A stretch of DNA of 64,000 nt, from the NCBI RefSeq assembly GCF_964204645.1, contig NC_134035.1, positions 9,052,501 through 9,116,500 of the forward strand, given 5' to 3'. The DNA is from Tubulanus polymorphus (Eukaryota > Nemertea > Palaeonemertea > Tubulaniformes > Tubulanidae). The translations under genes were made by a program, and so were the position numbers. This document shows, piece after piece, positions 24,101 through 37,005 of this stretch (position 1 is its first letter; each line of letters begins with the position of its first letter). The notes below the pieces were generated by a model. It had not been told where the DNA came from, did not search any database, and saw only the letters and a list, made by a program, of their open reading frames with translations.

Positions 24101-27100
24101 GTATTGATGTAATAGGTAGCTAGTTTTTATCTCTTATTAAAGATGGCAGCACTGTTAAATATTAGTAACTAACAACGCACTGTAGTAGCATGTCTCTTAT
24201 TTAATGCACTGGGGTGGAATTTTAAAAATTTCAAAATTCATCTCAAGCATTTTAGGGTATCAATTAGTCAGCACTGAAGGGTTAATATAGCCTAACGGCT
24301 ATAATGTAATCTTAGCACTCAACATGAAATGAATGAGACAAGGCTTTAAACAAAAATACAATCATCAGAGGAACATTAAACATAAATTCACCAGTTGATG
24401 TCCATTGACAATGACCGTTAAATTCAATCATAAATTATAAATTCCAATACAAAATTAAGACAAATAGGTTCCGTTTAAAGTAAGTTTTCAGATTTGATTT
24501 AGATTCGACTTTCCGTAAGACTAGATCTAACACGACTAGGCAAAACGTTTCACATAGTGAAGGAGTGGCAATTTGATATTTCCTTACAGTGTCTTACAGG
24601 GAAAATTTTGTTTATAGCTATCTTACCTCAGCCTGAGCCATTTCGTTGTCGTGATGCGGGAATTTCAGATCTACGCCTCCAGTGTGTATATCTAAGGATT
24701 CACCTAAAATCATACTAGCCATTACTGAGCACTCTATATGCCATCCTGGGCGACCCTAGAAAATAAACCGCATAGGTCTAGAAATATGCAGCGAAAGGTC
24801 ATAAATTTTCATGTTTTCAAAATCTTACCTTGCCCCAAGGAGATTCCCACGATGGTTCACCCGGTTTTGACGCTTTCCATAATGCGAAATCATTGAGACT
24901 TTTCTTTTCGCCCAAACGATCGGCAGAAATACTCAAATCACCTGAAACCGATTAATATTCTTATATAGAGATTGACAACAGAGAACTGAATACTTGTCTA
25001 CAGTCGTCTAATTCGCTTAAAGGTCTTTGTAGTTGGCACAATCAATATGACTTTAAAGACTTAGTAAATTGAAATGGAACTCAAAATTAGAGACGCTTCA
25101 ATTATGCGAGGACTTATCCAAATAATGACTTACACAAAGGAAATTGAATCGAAAATCTGCTTAATTTGGATCATTTGGGACCAACAAAAGTCATCCGGTT
25201 TACGGGAAATCCACATTGAAAGTCATTTTCTTGTAATACATAAGCGAACAAATGGACCACAAACATTGTCCGGATTAGACCAAAATCTGGATTAAACTGA
25301 GGTTGACTGTAAGGCCAAAAAAAAAATATTCTGTTTCTGGTCAGGCCCTTCTGCACAAAATGATGCGGTGATGCAGTAATGCATTTTTTTTTTAATGTTC
25401 CTACATTTGACTATTGAGTTTGATGATTAGTCGACAGGAACAAGTCCGAACGGATGTATAGTAGCCGGCCCTTTCAAAATTGATATCGATATCAACATGC
25501 TTTTGATCAGAAAATAGCAATGAATAGATAGATGGATGGACTAAACTTTCACGTTTTACTTCCGCGTTTGACGCCATTTTTGTTTCCGAAAAAAAATTTA
25601 TGCCGCAGGGGTTCTAGATCGACGCGCGCGCTGACCAGAAACAGAATACATTTTTTGTTTGGCCTAATGACAACAATCCGACTACAATAAGAGTTTGATA
25701 GGATATACTGAAGTGTTACCTTCTCCCTCCTGTAAAGCTTTACTGTCGCCGAACGCCTCCGGTACGAGTTTCGCGTAGAAATGATTCGGATCATTGCTGA
25801 ATTTCATCGTATTGAAATAAACCGAACTATTCGACTCGTATCTGAGAAATACAATAAACACAGCAAGTATTCAGGACGGTTTTGAATTTCTTTTTAAATC
25901 CAGTCTTCGGAGAAACCGAAACGATTACGGTTAAGACGAGTCGAGAAGAATTAACGACGATTAAATGAAATGTTTCAACGACTCACGCGAAATCGTTATC
26001 GATGATTTTCTGTACAAATTCGATAACTTCGGGAATATATTCACTGACACGAGTCAAAACATCGGGCGGTAGAACCTAAACATAGAACACACTAATCTAT
26101 CAGTCAATCGAAAAGCTATCGGGCCCAAGTCCACAGTTCTGATTTGAATAACCCTAAATGATTAAGAATAATTGTTCTAGGAAATTAATTAATACCAACT
26201 CAGTACAATCAATATTCAATTAGTACACCCTATGAGCTTTATGCTCTTTGTGTATTATCTGTAACTTGCATTTCAAAAATGCAAGTTACATTCCGAAACT
26301 GCAAGTTAGAATCCAATAATGCAAGTTAGATTCCGAAAATGCAAGTTACATTCGAAATGCGAGTTACATTAGAAATCTTTCAGATGTAAGTGCATGTAAG
26401 GCATGTAGTGCATGTTTCATGTAATAAATATGTTTCTTGAAGAATAAAAGATTAAAAGTTATATCTGACTTAAGTCTCAACTATGGAACAGGAGCACTGT
26501 TCATGTATTCGATCCTATTTTAGGAACTGGATATGAATCTAAATTTCAAATCCACTGAACTCACATTTAGAGATTCCATGTCTTCGTGATATTCTTCTTC
26601 AAACTTCTTCGGAAGTTCAGCGAATATTGAATTATCGGTCACCTCAGATCCATGTTTTCCGTCTAACCAATCGGACATCACGTCTTTAGCGTTCTTCAGC
26701 AGATTCTGATTATTCGAAAATCAAAAAGCTAATAATCTTTCGTTTCACCAGTAAAACAGACAGCACTGAAATACTCACTGACCTTTCTGGCGTCGTCGAT
26801 ATTTTGTTTTGATTTTTGCGCGCCTTTGATATCGGTCAGTGCTTTATTCACGTTCGTCAACATTTTTTCTAACATGTTCTTTTTGTCGGGGTCGGTTTCT
26901 GCAGAACATTTTATACTGAACGGCTAAAATGATGATAGAAAACATCTTAATCAAACAGCCAATTTCACGCGAAAACAATTGACTGAAAATCTTGAATGGA
27001 TAGACGGATATTAATCACAGTATTCCAGAGTTAATGAGCAAAACCCACCAATTATTATAAGACTGTTTCGAAGTTTAAACTAAACCTCATCAGAGAAACA

Positions 27101-28793
27101 AAAAAGCATTTTTTAACAGTTATTCATGTATCTCTAAAGATGAAGTTTAGTCTAAACTTCATCAGTTGTTTTTCTGATGATGAAGTTTAAATAGTCGAAT
27201 AAATAGCTTAATCACCAAAACTGTTGGGTTTTGCCCATTAAGACGTGAAAATCCCTTTTCGTAATTTTAAACCGAGTAGGGTCCACAGCGTTGTAAAATG
27301 AATCAATGCCATAGACCAATAACTAATATGGCACCTACTGACCTTTTCAGCTGTCTCTATATCGGCGATAAGCTGATCATCGGAGCGCGATGATTCGGAT
27401 AAGTATTTCTCCCAGAGATAAGACTGTCGAGCTCGTTTGATGATCTTATCGTCGATATCTGTGATATTCATGCAGTAAACGATGTCGTATTTGAAATAAT
27501 CCTGCATAACTCGACGTAGAATGTCGAACGAGATATACGACCTGAAATAGCGATGTGTTAATCACTGACTTGTATTGAAATATCACGGTGGCCACTTTGT
27601 CCTCGACTATTCTCAGACATGCTCTGCTAGGAATCCAAACAATTAACAGTCAAATATGTAAGACATAGATGGGAACTGTTTGATAAAATCCAATCAATTA
27701 ACAGTCAGATATGTAAGACATAGAGGAATGTTTGAATTTATGCCGGATCAAGAATTCTCAGGAAATTTTCCTGATTTTAGCACTTTTACAAAATTCTCGG
27801 TCTTCCCTGATTTTTCCTCATTTCCAGGTAAGTGGCCACTTTGAAAATTCTGTTCGATGAAAATTATTAGCATATTCTAAAATTGTAATAGTAAATGTGA
27901 AAAACGAATAGTACTTTGAAGGTTTACTTGCATAAGCTTATGCTACTTATGCATAGTAGATTCATCAGGTGGAAAATTTAACTAAGTCGTCAACATTCCT
28001 GAATATCATTTCAAAATTCAAATCAATGAGCAGATTAAGTGTATCAGATACCTGGCATGTCCCATGTGAGATGAATCGTACACCGTAGGGCCACAGCTAT
28101 ACCACAACACCTGTTTACCATTCTGAGCAACAAATAATTCCTACAATTCACATTGATTCATTAAAACATATTCTGATATATTCAAACACTGGAAAATGTC
28201 AGATATCGCGGTTATCGGTGGTAAATGGTGCATTTATTCATGCTTATGAATAAGGTTAAGATTATAGCCATAGGGAGGTTGTGACAATAATGTGCGCTAT
28301 TGCAACTTATATTATTAGACGCTGACCAGCGATGAAAATACAATAACAAGAACAAGTCTTCAAATTGCTTTTCGACTTCTTCGTTAGTCTTTTTTTTCTA
28401 ACTAACTGCATGATCCACATCATAGACCTAAGGTTTTTCAGTTTTGAGCCAACCATACTTACTTTTTTCCTTGTCAAGCTATTGTAGAGCATCAGTTGGG
28501 GCAACGGGGTTCCTTCAGGAATCTTCCAGTCATGAAGACCACGTTTCGCTTTTCCTATAACGACAGTTTTAGAGAACAAAACCAAATTTAAATTGAATTG
28601 AATGAAAATCGGGCCGGTTTTAAGCGATTAATTCGGTATTTAAAGGTAAACGAACATATATCAATAGCTGAACGCATAGCAAATATTGGATTGCAATGGA
28701 CAGCAATGATAGAAACAAACGACATTAGATGATATCGTCAATTTAATCATAAAAGTCAATTTTTTATCGAAAATTACCGAGTTGATCCGCCAT
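21137..28793 (-). CDS. CARS1: Cysteine--tRNA ligase, cytoplasmic
   Basis: Nineteen coding exons, 5' to 3': 28778-28793, 28463-28554, 28052-28140, 27343-27541, 26783-26923, 26565-26705, 25987-26075, 25720-25841, 24829-24941, 24627-24755, 23740-23973, 23256-23356, 23122-23162, 22633-22781, 22385-22450, 22219-22300, 21990-22135, 21527-21586, 21137-21358; 743 aa, close to human (about 750). It charges tRNA-Cys with cysteine. Visible motifs: [18 protein letters not shown] (zinc-binding Cys and the HMGH class I signature), [35 protein letters not shown], and [10 protein letters not shown] eukaryote-specific insertion ([15 protein letters not shown] onward) and the long lysine-rich C-terminal extension ([13 protein letters not shown]...[12 protein letters not shown]) mark it as the cytosolic enzyme. 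No N-terminal GST-like domain is attached. Start at MADQLGKAKRG, where TATGGCGGAT also forms a YY1-like start context. Confidence 0.97.
22885..23112. repeat. Repeat of the 'gtggccac' family
   Basis: Contains TAGCCATTTCATTTGAC, CTTTTCTCTGACTTGATCTG, AAGAATCCAATCAATTAACA and ends CAGGTACTTGTAAGTGGCCAC. Relatives at 27585-27840, 35705-35935, 41000-41280, 56213-56478 and 57920-58065. CARS1 intron 13. Confidence 0.6.
23455..23690. repeat. Reverse copy of the 11925-12310 repeat family
   Basis: CAGATCAGTCATTCCTGGAT, AAGGAAGTGTCAGCATCACT and AACCGATTAAGGTGTAG are the reverse complement of parts of the 15230-15720 copy. CARS1 intron 11. Confidence 0.55.
24022..24285. mobile_element. piggyBac-like MITE copy C (reverse)
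   Basis: ATAACCCTTTTTAGTGCATC at the left and CAGTCAGCACTGAAGGGTTAA (split ends of the family) at the right; internal CTAGCACAACACATTGCGG and AAGATGGCAGCACTG match copies B and D. It is inserted in CARS1 intron 10, opposite orientation to copies A and B. Confidence 0.7.
26264..26390. repeat. Tandem repeat, 21-22 bp unit
   Basis: About five copies of a unit based on AATGCAAGTTACATTCCGA (variants ...TTAGAATCC, ...TTAGATTCC, ...TTACATTCG). A reversed single unit (GTAACTTGCATTTC) sits at the left edge. CARS1 intron 6. Confidence 0.75.
27033..27240. mobile_element. Inverted-repeat element, relative of 10734-10896
   Basis: The ends GCAAAACCCACCAATTATTA and AAACTGTTGGGTTTTGCCC are inverted. The interior has GTTTAAACTAAACCTCATCAG and CATCAGTTGTTTTTCTGATG. 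On the minus strand near the left end CTGATGAGG, a short stem (GGTTTA/TAAAC) and CGAAAC appear in hammerhead order. CARS1 intron 4. Confidence 0.6.
27585..27840. repeat. Repeat of the 'gtggccac' family
   Basis: CACGGTGGCCACTTTGTCC at the left, CAGGTAAGTGGCCACTTTG at the right, with an internal duplication (ATCCAATCAATTAACAGTCA... twice, at 27632 and 27690). CARS1 intron 3. Confidence 0.6.
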
Positions 28794-31422
28794 ATTGAAG
28801 GATGATGCAATACGACGTGTCGATCGTACGATTAGGTTCGAATCCCGAATATACGCACTTCAGCGGGCATGAACCCTGATAACTACCGTATTAAACTGCA
28901 GTTCTAACGCTACCATAGAATAGAAATACGATTTGAAAAACAGTCAGACCTCAGCCATAAATATATTCCATTCCTCCAGCAAAAACTAAAACAAAGCAAA
29001 AATCTTTTTTCATTTCATGATGGCGGGTTTTTATTCATTACAAAAATGCATTTATTCAGGAAAAGAGTTCAACAATACATCTATCGCCGGAGGGGACTAG
29101 AAAATAAAACCGAATATAAAGCTAAGCAAGTTATATAACTCAATCGCATTAATATAAAGTATTTGCAGACTTTGAGAACATCAAATCATATCTGTTTTTA
29201 AGTACAATCCATAAAGATAATGTTCATATCGTAATGACAAAGCTTAATTAGATAATTGTTAAGCGCAGACTAGTCCTACCTGATATCTCTAATTGTAGTA
29301 ATTTTATCAAAAAAGAGAGTAATTTGACAGTAAACTTAGCAGTTTAATTTAAAATGAACAGTAAATTATTCTGATTTTGAGAGTATTTTGATATTCGAGC
29401 TCTAAGAAAAGAGCTGAAACTACATGTACTCTCAAATAGTGGTCCTAGTGAGGCGTGTATGCGAATTTAGGCACAAGATCGTCATAATTAATGAAAAATA
29501 AACTAACTAATAATATAAATGAATCATATACGGTGCAAGCTTAATAACTACGCTATAAGCTTATCGTTGCTGAACAATTGAGAAAACCCTCATCAAAAAC
29601 ACAATCTCCACATGCGAGGTCTTTACAAACGAATAGTAATATTAATTTAATTTCTATAGAGCCCTTTCCACTGTTCAACAACACTTTCCAATAAATTGGT
29701 ACATGTATTATTACCCCAGCCTATATCTTATATCTCTAACCATTTATCAGTCATCTAAACATAGTCGTATTTTAACATCAGTTATTATTCATAGAGTAGA
29801 CAGGGTCAGATCTACGGTCTGATTCAGGGAGGGGTGCACCGTCAAAATAGGGCATATCATATAATTATAAGGGTACCAAAGAAAGCTCATCAGAAAACGT
29901 TGACTCATCTTTTGATAATAGAGAAAAGCTCATGAATTTAAACTTTAGGTATCAATTCAGTAATTTTCTTTTTTTCCGTAAAATTTCGGGGCAACTTGAA
30001 ATATTTAGAATGGGATGCGCACGTCCTGCACCCTTCCCTCGGGATCCGCCCCTGGTAGATAGTCGAATAGAAGAACTTATAGGCACACTGAAGTGGAACA
30101 GTTTTTATGCGATGAACTTCGAAGGATATGCGATTTGAAGATATGTACATATAATACAAAACATCTATAACAAATAACTGTGTTCATCGAGGTAAAAATG
30201 AACAGATTTCGTTGTTAAGTGAAATGAACAGCTTTGAAATTTATACCCTGCTATTAACTGTTGGTTTAACATTAATGCTATACAGTACACGATCTGCAGT
30301 AACACCAATTAGCTCTGGAACATGAAGCAATGAAATACTGGAAGGAAGCCAGTTTAGTTGACCGGTTATGAGCTGAATTTACGACTCTGAATTCGAAAGT
30401 CCCCGAGTACCGTAAATGAGATTTACATCGTATTATTGCGTTTAAAACATTTTACAACATACACATGTTTTTTATCATAGAAAATGAATCCAAATACAAG
30501 CGCCTGAGACCTTCTATTTAAAAACAACCGACTTTATAACTATATCTTATGACACAATACGTAATTCAGTCTCAAATTCTAAAATCCACATTTACAAAAA
30601 CTTAAGGTAAACCACTTATTCTCGAGGCGCGAAAACTACGACGGAACTAAAATGTACAGTTTTAACGTTACATGTATACAAAATGCATCTTTTACTCACA
30701 TATCATTTACAATTGAGTACGGGTTTATCTAGCTGTTGGGAGAGAGGTTGAATCGAACAATCATTCCTTAACTTTTTTAGTAGAACGAGGTAGGTTGAAA
30801 ACAACCTTGGTATTAACCCTAGGCTGCATTTTTCAATCTCCAAATAAAATCGTTCAAGTATACCATAGAATTTAGTTAGTACAAAATCAAACTTGTTCAC
30901 CGCCAATTGACAAGTTGCAATTCATTTAGAATTTTTAAAACTAGTCAAATTAATGCATATCACTGCTTTGAAAAATGCAAACCGAGGCGAAACACAAATT
31001 GAAAATTAGTTTGTTTCTCCTAATCAGCTGGATCACTTATGTGAACAGCAACAAAATTTGTAATCAGTACATTTCTATAACTGCCAGGTCTGTTATAGGT
31101 CTGTTATTGTTAGCTTGATCGTGATTTAAACAAACCTTAACTCAATAGCTAACAAACCTCAATAGTGACTAGTATTCTAGTTCACCTCAATAGTGACTAG
31201 TATTCTAGTTCACCTCAATAGTGACTAGTATTCTAGTTCACCTCAATAGTGACTAGTATTCTAGTTCACCTCAATAGTGACTAGTATTCTAGTTCTGGTC
31301 GGGAAATAAAGGACTCATAATGATTATACTTGTTGAACAAACCGTTAAGGAAGAACGAAAAGAACAAAGTTTATTTTTTCATATTTTTTTCGTTTAAACC
31401 GCAGCGTCACACGACGAAGCGT
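28794..31422. other. CARS1-LMF2 interval: promoter plus possible LMF2 3' UTR
   Basis: No gene recognised in 2.6 kb. Possible minus-strand poly(A) signals for LMF2 (TTTATT read on the plus strand) occur at about 31368, and also at 29030 and 29051, so the LMF2 3' UTR is either short (about 50 nt) or about 2.4 kb long. A copy of the 'gatccgcccctg' dispersed repeat occupies about 29805-30065 (CAGGGAGGGGTGCACCGTC at one end, CGGGATCCGCCCCTGGTAG at the other). Confidence 0.45.
31157..31294. repeat. Minisatellite, 28-bp unit, five copies
   Basis: Five essentially identical tandem copies of a 28-bp unit built on CCTCAATAGTGACTAGTATT followed by CTAGTTCA. The identity of the units indicates a recent or actively homogenised array. 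It lies 130-270 bp downstream of the LMF2 stop codon. Confidence 0.9.
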
Positions 31423-34400
31423 TTATCGCCAACCGCGACTGAGTCGGTCCAATATAGTAATCAGAACGCTGGTTATAACGAGAACTCCAATGAACAAGAA
31501 TCCATCCATCTGACCGACGTGCGAACGAATGTGTTTAACACCGACGCTCAGCAAATTAGCCGAAAATTTACGCCGTGGTTCATCCTGAAATTAAAAAAAA
31601 TTACATCAATTACACAGTTTACCGTGGTTCATCCTGAAATTACCGAATCACATCAATTACAGTTGAATCTTTGTTAGATGTCATTTGCTCAAATGAACTC
31701 TGGTTACATATGTAGAGAATCCCACAATAATAACGAAAAAATTTTATCAAGTCCAAAAATTTTTTTTAACTAGGAGTTTATCCAACCATGGACTATAAAA
31801 CATTTTCTAAGTCGATGATTCAACTTTTCGACTATATCTCCTAAATAGTCATCTTCAGGAATGCTGAAGAATATATCATACTATTAGAATATAGTCGAAA
31901 CGTTGAATAAACTACTAGCTCAAGGAAACATTTTCGGACTTCATATGATTTTTTCATTATTTTTGTGGTATTCTCAATGGATTATCGTTAATAGTAGTGT
32001 TTTATCAATGGAACTCAAAGGTAAAACTTGGTAGAACCTTTAGCCTATACAAAGAGTAAGAAACTGTCTAATGTATTACCATACGAGGAAGGGCGTAATG
32101 TATTACCAGGAGTGCATCTAACATATTACCAAATAAAGACATGTAGTCTGATGTATTACCATACAATGACAGGGTGTATAATATTACCAGGAGTGAATTT
32201 AATGTTTTACCAAGTCAAGACATCTAATCTAATATATTACCAAGTATGTTTGTTGGATGTAATGTATTACTGGATGCGCGAAAATTTGTAATACCTGAAT
32301 AATTTTTTCATGACGTAGATACTGTAACATTGTAGGTTCATCTTTCGTCAGTATCGGGATATAATCACTCTCCTTTTCTCGTACCCACCAGTCGACTTGT
32401 GAATGCCTGAAAACACCACGAAACAAAGCATTTTACAATCAAACTTTAATCAGGGGCCGGTTGCATAGTCATGGCTTAGACTTAAGACCAGTCTAAAACC
32501 TAAAATCAATATAATATCTTAGAACCAGTCTAAACTCACTTAGGTTCTATAACCAATCTAACAACTTAAGACATGTATAAGCTCATTTTGGTTCTATAAT
32601 CAATCTAACAACTTAAGACAGGTATAAGCTCATTTTGGTTCTATAATCAATCTAACAACTTAAGACCAGTCTAAGCTCATTTAGGTTCTATAATCAATCT
32701 AACAACTTAAGACCACTCTAAGACCATCTTAGCTCTATAGCCAATCTAACAACTTTAAACCAGTCTTAAGACCATTTTCAAGCTTAAGTCATGACTTCAC
32801 CCAGCCCTAGAAACTAATTAGCATTAGGTATACTCACCATTTATGTTGTCTATCATATCGAGTGTAATGATACTTGTACAACGTAGCTTTCATATAGATC
32901 GGTGGCTTATTCGGAAACGGGTTTTTCTCCAACAACTCTATAACTACAATCACAAAAAACGCAGTTGAAAGAGGATATGGAGAAATATCTCAGATTAACA
33001 GACTCATCAAAGAGATAGAAGATATTAGATAATCTTTAATGATTAGATAATTTCTTATAACTTATGAACTATTCACTTAAAGAAATCTCTCCAATTCGAT
33101 CGGACATTCCCTAAAGTTTGAAAGTTTTCAGGTCTGAGACGAGTAGAACGACTACGACCGCTGTTAATTTCCACACGAAAAACTAACCTTCTTTTTGTCC
33201 CGTGAGCAAACGATAAACGAGATTAATAAACCATGGATTATGCTGATAATTTCCGAGCGCGGCGAACCACATTTGCCAGTCGAGTCGCGGTTGATGCGGA
33301 GCTACAATTCATACAGAAAAAAACACGGTCACCAAACAGTTCATTTATCGGCGATCACGGATCAATGAACTCCGAAATCTACACATTTTTCCACATCTTT
33401 TAATCAGTGTCTACATAGATCAGTTATTCGTTGTTTTCAAGGAGAAAATTTCAAATTTCAAGCAGTGTCTGCATCACTTTCATATCCCAGTTACTGTAGA
33501 CTCTGCGTAAATCGGTACTATTTATCTCGGTAAACAATTAATTGGTTTTGTAAGCAAAATGTTTATGCCATGCAATACAGAACTAGGGTTCTTATTTGGA
33601 AACCTTTAAAAAAAATTCTGGTCCAAAGAGAATCGATTCAGGTGTAGTTTACTATACAACTACATACATTACATGAATAAGTCAGTGGGTCGAGGGTATT
33701 TAAGAGAAAAAAATCTGATATTTGTAAGTAATACTTACCCACAATTGGCGGCATTACTGAGGTATTTCCTGGTTTATATAAGAAATCGTATTCGTGCCAC
33801 GGTCCTTGTAACGAATTGCTGCCTTCGATTACGAGTTCAGGACGACCGCCGACACCCGTCATTCTAAATACATGTAGTGAAACGATGAAGATTTCAGACA
33901 CCGCTATGAAAACACGTTAAATTATCACGCCTTTTTTTTATTCGAATTTCGGTACTTAAATCATAAAATTCACCAGACAAGAAACGAAGGTGTCAATGTG
34001 CACGAAACTAAAGCTTATTAAAATAAATGCCAAGTTACGCAGTCACAACTTAAATCAGATCAGTTTTATTGAAAAATGTAAAATTGATGTCAAGGACCCA
34101 GTTGCATAGTCATCACTTGAGTACAACAGTGATGGTCATAAATCGTACAGCTGTCCTTAAGCTTAAGCTCAGGCCGACTAACGACCCAATCAGATCATCG
34201 GAAGATCATCGATCCGCGATTTTACTTATATGACTGTGATGGATTGATCGCAGACTCGTCGTAGGCCAAATGGCAAGGATAGAACCAGTTCTGTTTTCTA
34301 TAACCCGATCAGATCATCGTAGCCAGTCAGCGACGAGTTATGCATCACATGACCTTTAAACTCCGCGATGATGGAGTCGTAACCGACCCGCGTGCTGTTA

Positions 34401-36971
34401 CGACGCCACGACTCAACGGTCATGTGTTTACTACCGCTGTTCCTACGACGAGATGAACGGCTCGTAAGTTGGCCTGAGCTGAGCGTTTAGATTGACAGTG
34501 GATGGTCTCAAACTGGGGCCAATTGCTCAAAAGTTGGTTAAAGATAACCGGCGGATAGATACCATAGTAACAACGCAATTTCAATTGTCACTATGTCAAC
34601 TATCCACTGGTTAACTCTAAACTTTTGAGCAACTAACCCCGGGTCTTCAATAAAAGCCACGAATGTGCAACTGGCCCCAACAGTTTCCTAAGATTAAAAC
34701 TGATCGTAAGATTAAGTAATGAATAGGCAACAAGAGAGATCAAGAATCACCGCAAGATAAACATTATAATATGACGTAACAAACAGGTTTTAAGTAATAA
34801 ACACAACGGTGAAGTTTTTAGACATAAGAAAGACGAAGAAAATCAAAATGTTAAATTCACCGGAAGAAAAAGATAGTCTTACGTGCGAAACAGGCCATAA
34901 GAGCTGGCAAGCTGCAAGCGGTCTACTTTATTAAATGCAGTTTGTAACGAAGGCCACAGACTTCGATACGCGTTCACCTCTAAACCACTGGTATACGGAA
35001 CCTAAAAATACCAAACAAAAAAACCACACCTCTCAGATTCACACCGACGACATACCGAGAAACACAATATATACGATCTATCAACACCTCAAAAATCACT
35101 CAATTCAAAAGAACACCAGTCAGGAACAGGCATCGATAATGTGTGCGTTTATTAATAATAAGGGGTGGGAGGAAAAATGTGAAACTAACTGAAATAAACT
35201 GAAAATTAAATTGTAATATATAACAACAGGGTTCCTACCGGTTATGAATTTTCCACGCCCTTAAGCTACACATCGCCAACTAGAACAGGCAATATAGACC
35301 CATTCGAAGTGAAGTCAAAGTGCATATTATCAATACCATCGACATATTTTTTTCATAATGTTTGTTATCAAATGTGTAGTAAGACATTTAGGCATAAAGC
35401 CTGAAATTTGAAATAGGAAAATTTCATTTTGAGACCGTTTTCTGATGTTCCATACCTCTTCCATTCCCATTTACCAAAACTGTCCAAAACCTTGAAGAAC
35501 CCTGTTTTATTACAAGCAACAGTCGTTTTAATCAGAACCAGTCTCTGAGAAACGGAGAACGAAATTGTCAAGTTCTCAGTTTTAGAGACAATCGGTGATT
35601 ATTGCGACCTGTGTCTGTTATGAATAACCAGTGAAAGCATTAGAATTAAAATAATACGAACATTGAAACCCTCACTAATTACAAAACTATAGTCATTGAA
35701 CATTTTCAGGGTGGCCACTTTTTCTCAGACTATGCCCTGACATGTGCATTGTTTTCTCTGACTTGATCTGCTAAGAATCCAATCAATTAACACAGTCAAA
35801 TACATACAATATAAATAGAAACTGTTTGATCATACGTGTAATGTATCTCAATACATTTCCCAGACTTTTCCCTGATTTTCAGCCGTTTTACAAAATTCCC
35901 GATTTCCAGGTTAGGTGGCTACGCTGAAATTGTTCAGAATTCAAAATCTATGATTGCATGAGAGGCTCAATGTTAGGGTTGTTAATGATAACTGATCCCG
36001 CTTTACTACTACCTGCGAAATAGTCCGTATCCACTGGTTATGTGGAACGGACGCGTCGTCTCGTACCACGTTTTGACTTGTGGCCACTTTTTAAGGTTCA
36101 TTTTATTCGCTAATCTTGCATGAGGTACCTATACATACACGAGATACATCATATGCCGATCACTACATACGCCAGGTTCCCTTTATGCCTGAAACCCGAC
36201 CCACAAAGACTCATATATCCTAGGTTCGGAAATTACTCCTGGGTGGCCCAAGTTGCACAGTCGTGACTTAAGTCCAAAAGTGGTCTTGAAACTTAAGACT
36301 GATCTTAAGTTGTTAGGTTGACTATAGAACTAAGTTGGTCTAAGACTGATCTTAAATCTAAGCCATGACTGTGCATAGGGCCATTGGGTCCAGTTTTTAT
36401 TACTGAAATTATTGGAATGGCTATAGGACCGAAATAGGCTTAGACCGGTCTTAAGTTAGAACCATAGTGGGTGCACTAAAAGACCGGTCATGAATCATTG
36501 GCCATTGGAATTAGAAAATTCATGTCTTTAATGAGGACAACGATTCAAGCTTAACTGTTTTCAGCAAGTTTTTTCTCAAACTGGACCCTGGGCTATAGAT
36601 CTATGTCATGAATGTACAACTATTGCAGCCCATTGTTGAGAATTTCCTAAATTCCAAAAGCGTGAACTCACCAAACTGACTCCGAACATCATTCCGGCTA
36701 AAGCCGAAAATAACAACGTTCCTAAAAGTGCCGAAAACTTCTTCGGTAAACCACGTTCCCGCAAAGACCTGAAATCAAAGACACGAATCGATTCTTTAAT
36801 GTGAAAAGACCAGCAACAATAAATTGATTCAGTTAATTTAAGGGATCACTGACCTGTATATAGCCGTCAGTACTTCAAGACCTAATGACGCTATACCCAC
36901 ATAGATCGTTACCGGAACAGCCTTCTCCAACCAGTTATCAAACTCTTTACGCGTAAAACCTGTGAATGATG

Positions 36972-37005
<34 letters not shown>

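Noticed and set aside
28815-28850. tRNA B-box (GGTTCGAATCCC) upstream of CARS1
   Set aside because: Isolated B-box without an A-box or cloverleaf; likely a SINE remnant or chance.
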